Part shown: one piece after another, positions 62,601 through 64,000 of the stretch
How the letters are laid out: each line of letters begins with the position of its first letter
How positions within the stretch are numbered: the stretch's first letter is position 1
Source of the DNA: Hippasteria phrygiana
Taxonomy: Eukaryota; Echinodermata; Asteroidea; Valvatida; Goniasteridae
Direction of reading: 5' to 3'
Assembly: GCA_037893225.1 (NCBI GenBank)
Contig: JAZGUH010000617.1
Location: 157,243 to 221,242 of the forward strand
DNA: 64,000 nucleotides
Program-made: the position numbers and the translations under genes
Notes under the pieces: generated by a model
Told to the model about the DNA's origin: nothing
Database searches by the model: none
What the model saw: the letters and a program-made list of their open reading frames with translations, nothing else

Positions 62601-64000
62601 ATGAAATATCAACCAAATTCAGTAATTTTGACATGTATGGATAGCTTAGATCTGGCGCTACATGTTGCAATTATCGGCGGCTTCTTAGAGTTAAAACTTG
62701 TGGAGAAAATTCAAACTCGCAATGTTTATTTTCTTCTCCGGCCAACATCTGTGTACATGTTACCGTCTATTTATTGCTCCATGCATGTCAAATTCCCTGG
62801 GGTATGGACTTGCTTTACTCATTCATAATTGCATGAAATATCAACCAATTCAGTAATTTTGACATGTATGGATAGCTTAGATCTGGCGCTACATGTTGCA
62901 ATTATCGGCGGCTTCTAGAGTTAAAACTTGTGGAGAAAAATTCAAACCTCGCAATGTTTATTTTCTTTCCCGCCAACATCTGTGTACATGTTACCTTCTA
63001 TTTATTGCTCCATGCCTGTCCAAATTCCCTGGGGTATGACTTTGCTTTACTCATTCATAATTGCATGAAATATCAACCAATTCAGTAATTTTGACATGTA
63101 TGGATAGCTTAGATCTGGCGCTACAATGTTGCAATATCGGCGGCTTCTTAGAGTTAAAACTTGTGGAGAAAATTCAAACCTCGCTATGTTATTTTCTTCC
63201 TCGGCCTACATCTGTAGTGCAGATTACCTTCTATTTATTGCTCCATGCCTGTAAAATTCCCATGCGGTAATGACATGCGTTACTCATTCATAATTGCAAT
63301 GAAATATCAACCAAATTCAGTATTTTGACATGTATGGGATAGCTTAGATCTGGGGCTACATGTTGCAATTATCGGCGGGCTTCCTAGAGTTAAACTTGTG
63401 TGAGAAAATTCAAACCTTCGGGCAATGTTTATTTTCTTTCCGGCCAACATCTTGTTGTGCATATTACCTTTCTATTTATTGCTCCATGCTGTCAAATTCC
63501 CTGGGGTATGACTTGCATTACTCATTCATAATTGCATGAAATATCAACCAAATTCAGTAATTTTGACATGTATGGATAGCTTAGATTCTGGCGCTACATG
63601 TTGCAATTATCGGCGGCTTCTTAGAGTTAAACTTGTGGAAGAAAATTCAAACCTCGCAATGTTTATTTTCTTTCCGGCCAACATCTGTGTACATGTTACC
63701 GTCCTATTATTGTGCTCCATGCATGTCAAATTCCCTGGGGGTATGGGACTTGCTTTACATCATCATAATTGCATGAAATATCAACCAAATTCAGTAATTT
63801 TTTGACAGGTATGGATAGCTTAGATTCTGGCGCTACATGTTGCAATTATCGGCGGCTTCCCTAGAGTTAAAAACTTGTGGAGAAAATTCAAACTTCGCAA
63901 TGTTATTTTTCTTTCCGGCCAACATCTGTGGTACATGTTACCTTCTAATTTATTGCTCCATGCCTGTCAAATTCCCTGTGGGTATACTTGCTTTACTCAT
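62601..64000 (+). repeat. Indel-rich terminal monomers
   Basis: Monomers start at about 62601 (H), 62833 (P), 63065 (R- or C-like), 63299 (C-like), 63536 (H) and 63773 (M-like, cut by the window end). Spacings drift to 232-237 bp. Insertions and deletions of one or two bases become frequent and include the first non-homopolymer changes (CATGCGGTAATGACATGCG near 63260, GACAGGTATGG near 63804). AGATCT is broken to AGATTCT in the last two monomers. Type assignments here are less certain than elsewhere. Confidence 0.8.

Larger units (their letters stand above)
1..64000 (+). repeat. Satellite DNA array, 231/232-bp monomer, head-to-tail
   Basis: The whole window is one tandem array. Landmarks such as ATGAAATATC, TTAGATCTGG, ATCGGCGGCTTC, CCTCGCAATG and TTATTGCTCC recur every 231 or 232 bp, always in the same orientation. 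No unrelated sequence interrupts them. From 95 to 59820 there are exactly 258 monomers. The main type is about 38% G+C. Short open frames of 68-125 codons recur in every copy, but each monomer carries its own stops and the 232-bp form shifts the frame, so they are by-products of the repeat. The strand given is only the reading direction used here. Long homogeneous arrays of this kind are characteristic of eukaryotic heterochromatin, often centromeric. That role is an inference; the sequence shows only the array. Confidence 0.98.

Noticed and set aside
95..63805. Hundreds of short plus-strand open frames (68-135 codons) beginning in each monomer
   Set aside because: They repeat with the monomer, overlap each other in different frames, stop within one or two monomers, and change frame with the one-base length variant. 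Variant sites are mostly amino-acid changing, and some copies carry internal stops (TGA in Yx, TAA at 9589 and 22555). Nothing suggests coding selection.
1..64000. CRISPR array
   Set aside because: The repeating unit is 231/232 bp with no unique spacers between short repeats, and there is no cas gene.
1..64000. Tandem rRNA, 5S or snRNA gene cluster
   Set aside because: I find no recognisable 5S, rRNA or snRNA core. A 231-bp period could suit a 5S unit, but no internal promoter boxes in the right order and spacing are visible.
1..64000. CENP-B box
   Set aside because: No 17-bp stretch on either strand of the reference monomer fits the core TTCG...A..CGGG pattern. The TTTCCCGCC of type P is only a partial resemblance.
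1..64000. Transposon or retroelement fragments within the array
   Set aside because: The monomer register is unbroken throughout. There are no long terminal repeats, target duplications, poly-A tails or transposase-like frames.
63773..64000. True biological edge of the array
   Set aside because: Although this end looks degenerate, monomer structure continues to the last base, and the changes are mostly one-base indels rather than the mixed divergence expected at an array edge. I treat it as probable sequence error.

Overview
The window holds one thing: a eukaryotic-type satellite DNA array. A 231/232-bp monomer is repeated head-to-tail in a single orientation from the first base to the last. 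I count one truncated monomer (1-94), 258 complete monomers in 95-59820, 17 more in 59821-63772 and a final partial one. The main monomer type is about 38% G+C. I see no gene, RNA gene, mobile element or unrelated spacer. Arrays this long and homogeneous are typical of eukaryotic centromeric, pericentromeric or other heterochromatic DNA. I do not recognise the monomer and cannot name the organism.

Monomer numbering starts at the A of ATGAAATATC. Between 95 and 59820 every monomer start is exactly 231 or 232 bp after the previous one (130 and 128 copies). The difference is one G in GGTATG(G)ACTT at monomer positions 206-207. Most of the monomer is almost invariant, and the shared variants cluster in positions 137-185. 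They define these types, used throughout: H (TACATGTTACCGTC...CATGCATG), Y (TACATATTACCTTC...CATGCCTG), C (TGCATATTACC), Yx (Y with ATATGACC), R (CTTGCCGGCCACC...CAGATTACCTTTT), S (CTTCCCGGCCACC...CCTCTT...CATGTCTG), L (Y with TTCATTAATT and GAGTTCAAAC), M (H 5' side, Y 3' side) and P (M with TTTCCCGCC). A suffix t means GTTAACAC instead of GTTAAAAC; H' is the 231-bp H form.

The order of types shows nested higher-order repeats. Tandem blocks of about 14/13 monomers occupy 3801-10051, 5-mers 11441-13755, 7-mers 17692-20933, 10-mer-offset copies 20702-24406, 14-mer-offset copies 45935-51490, and two complete 16-mers 54035-61442. Longer-range copies also occur: 23018-25333 reappears at 35054-37369, and 38528-41303 at 50797-53572. 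Subfamily content changes along the window. Types S, L, M and P appear only after about 32.5 kb, while several rare markers are confined to the left or middle.

The last ~4.1 kb (from about 59.9 kb) keeps the same monomer types but gains single-base indels, rare at first and dense after 63 kb. This looks more like falling consensus quality near a contig end than biological decay. No exciting protein-coding system is present; the interest lies in the array's layered duplication history and its sharply bounded variable segment.
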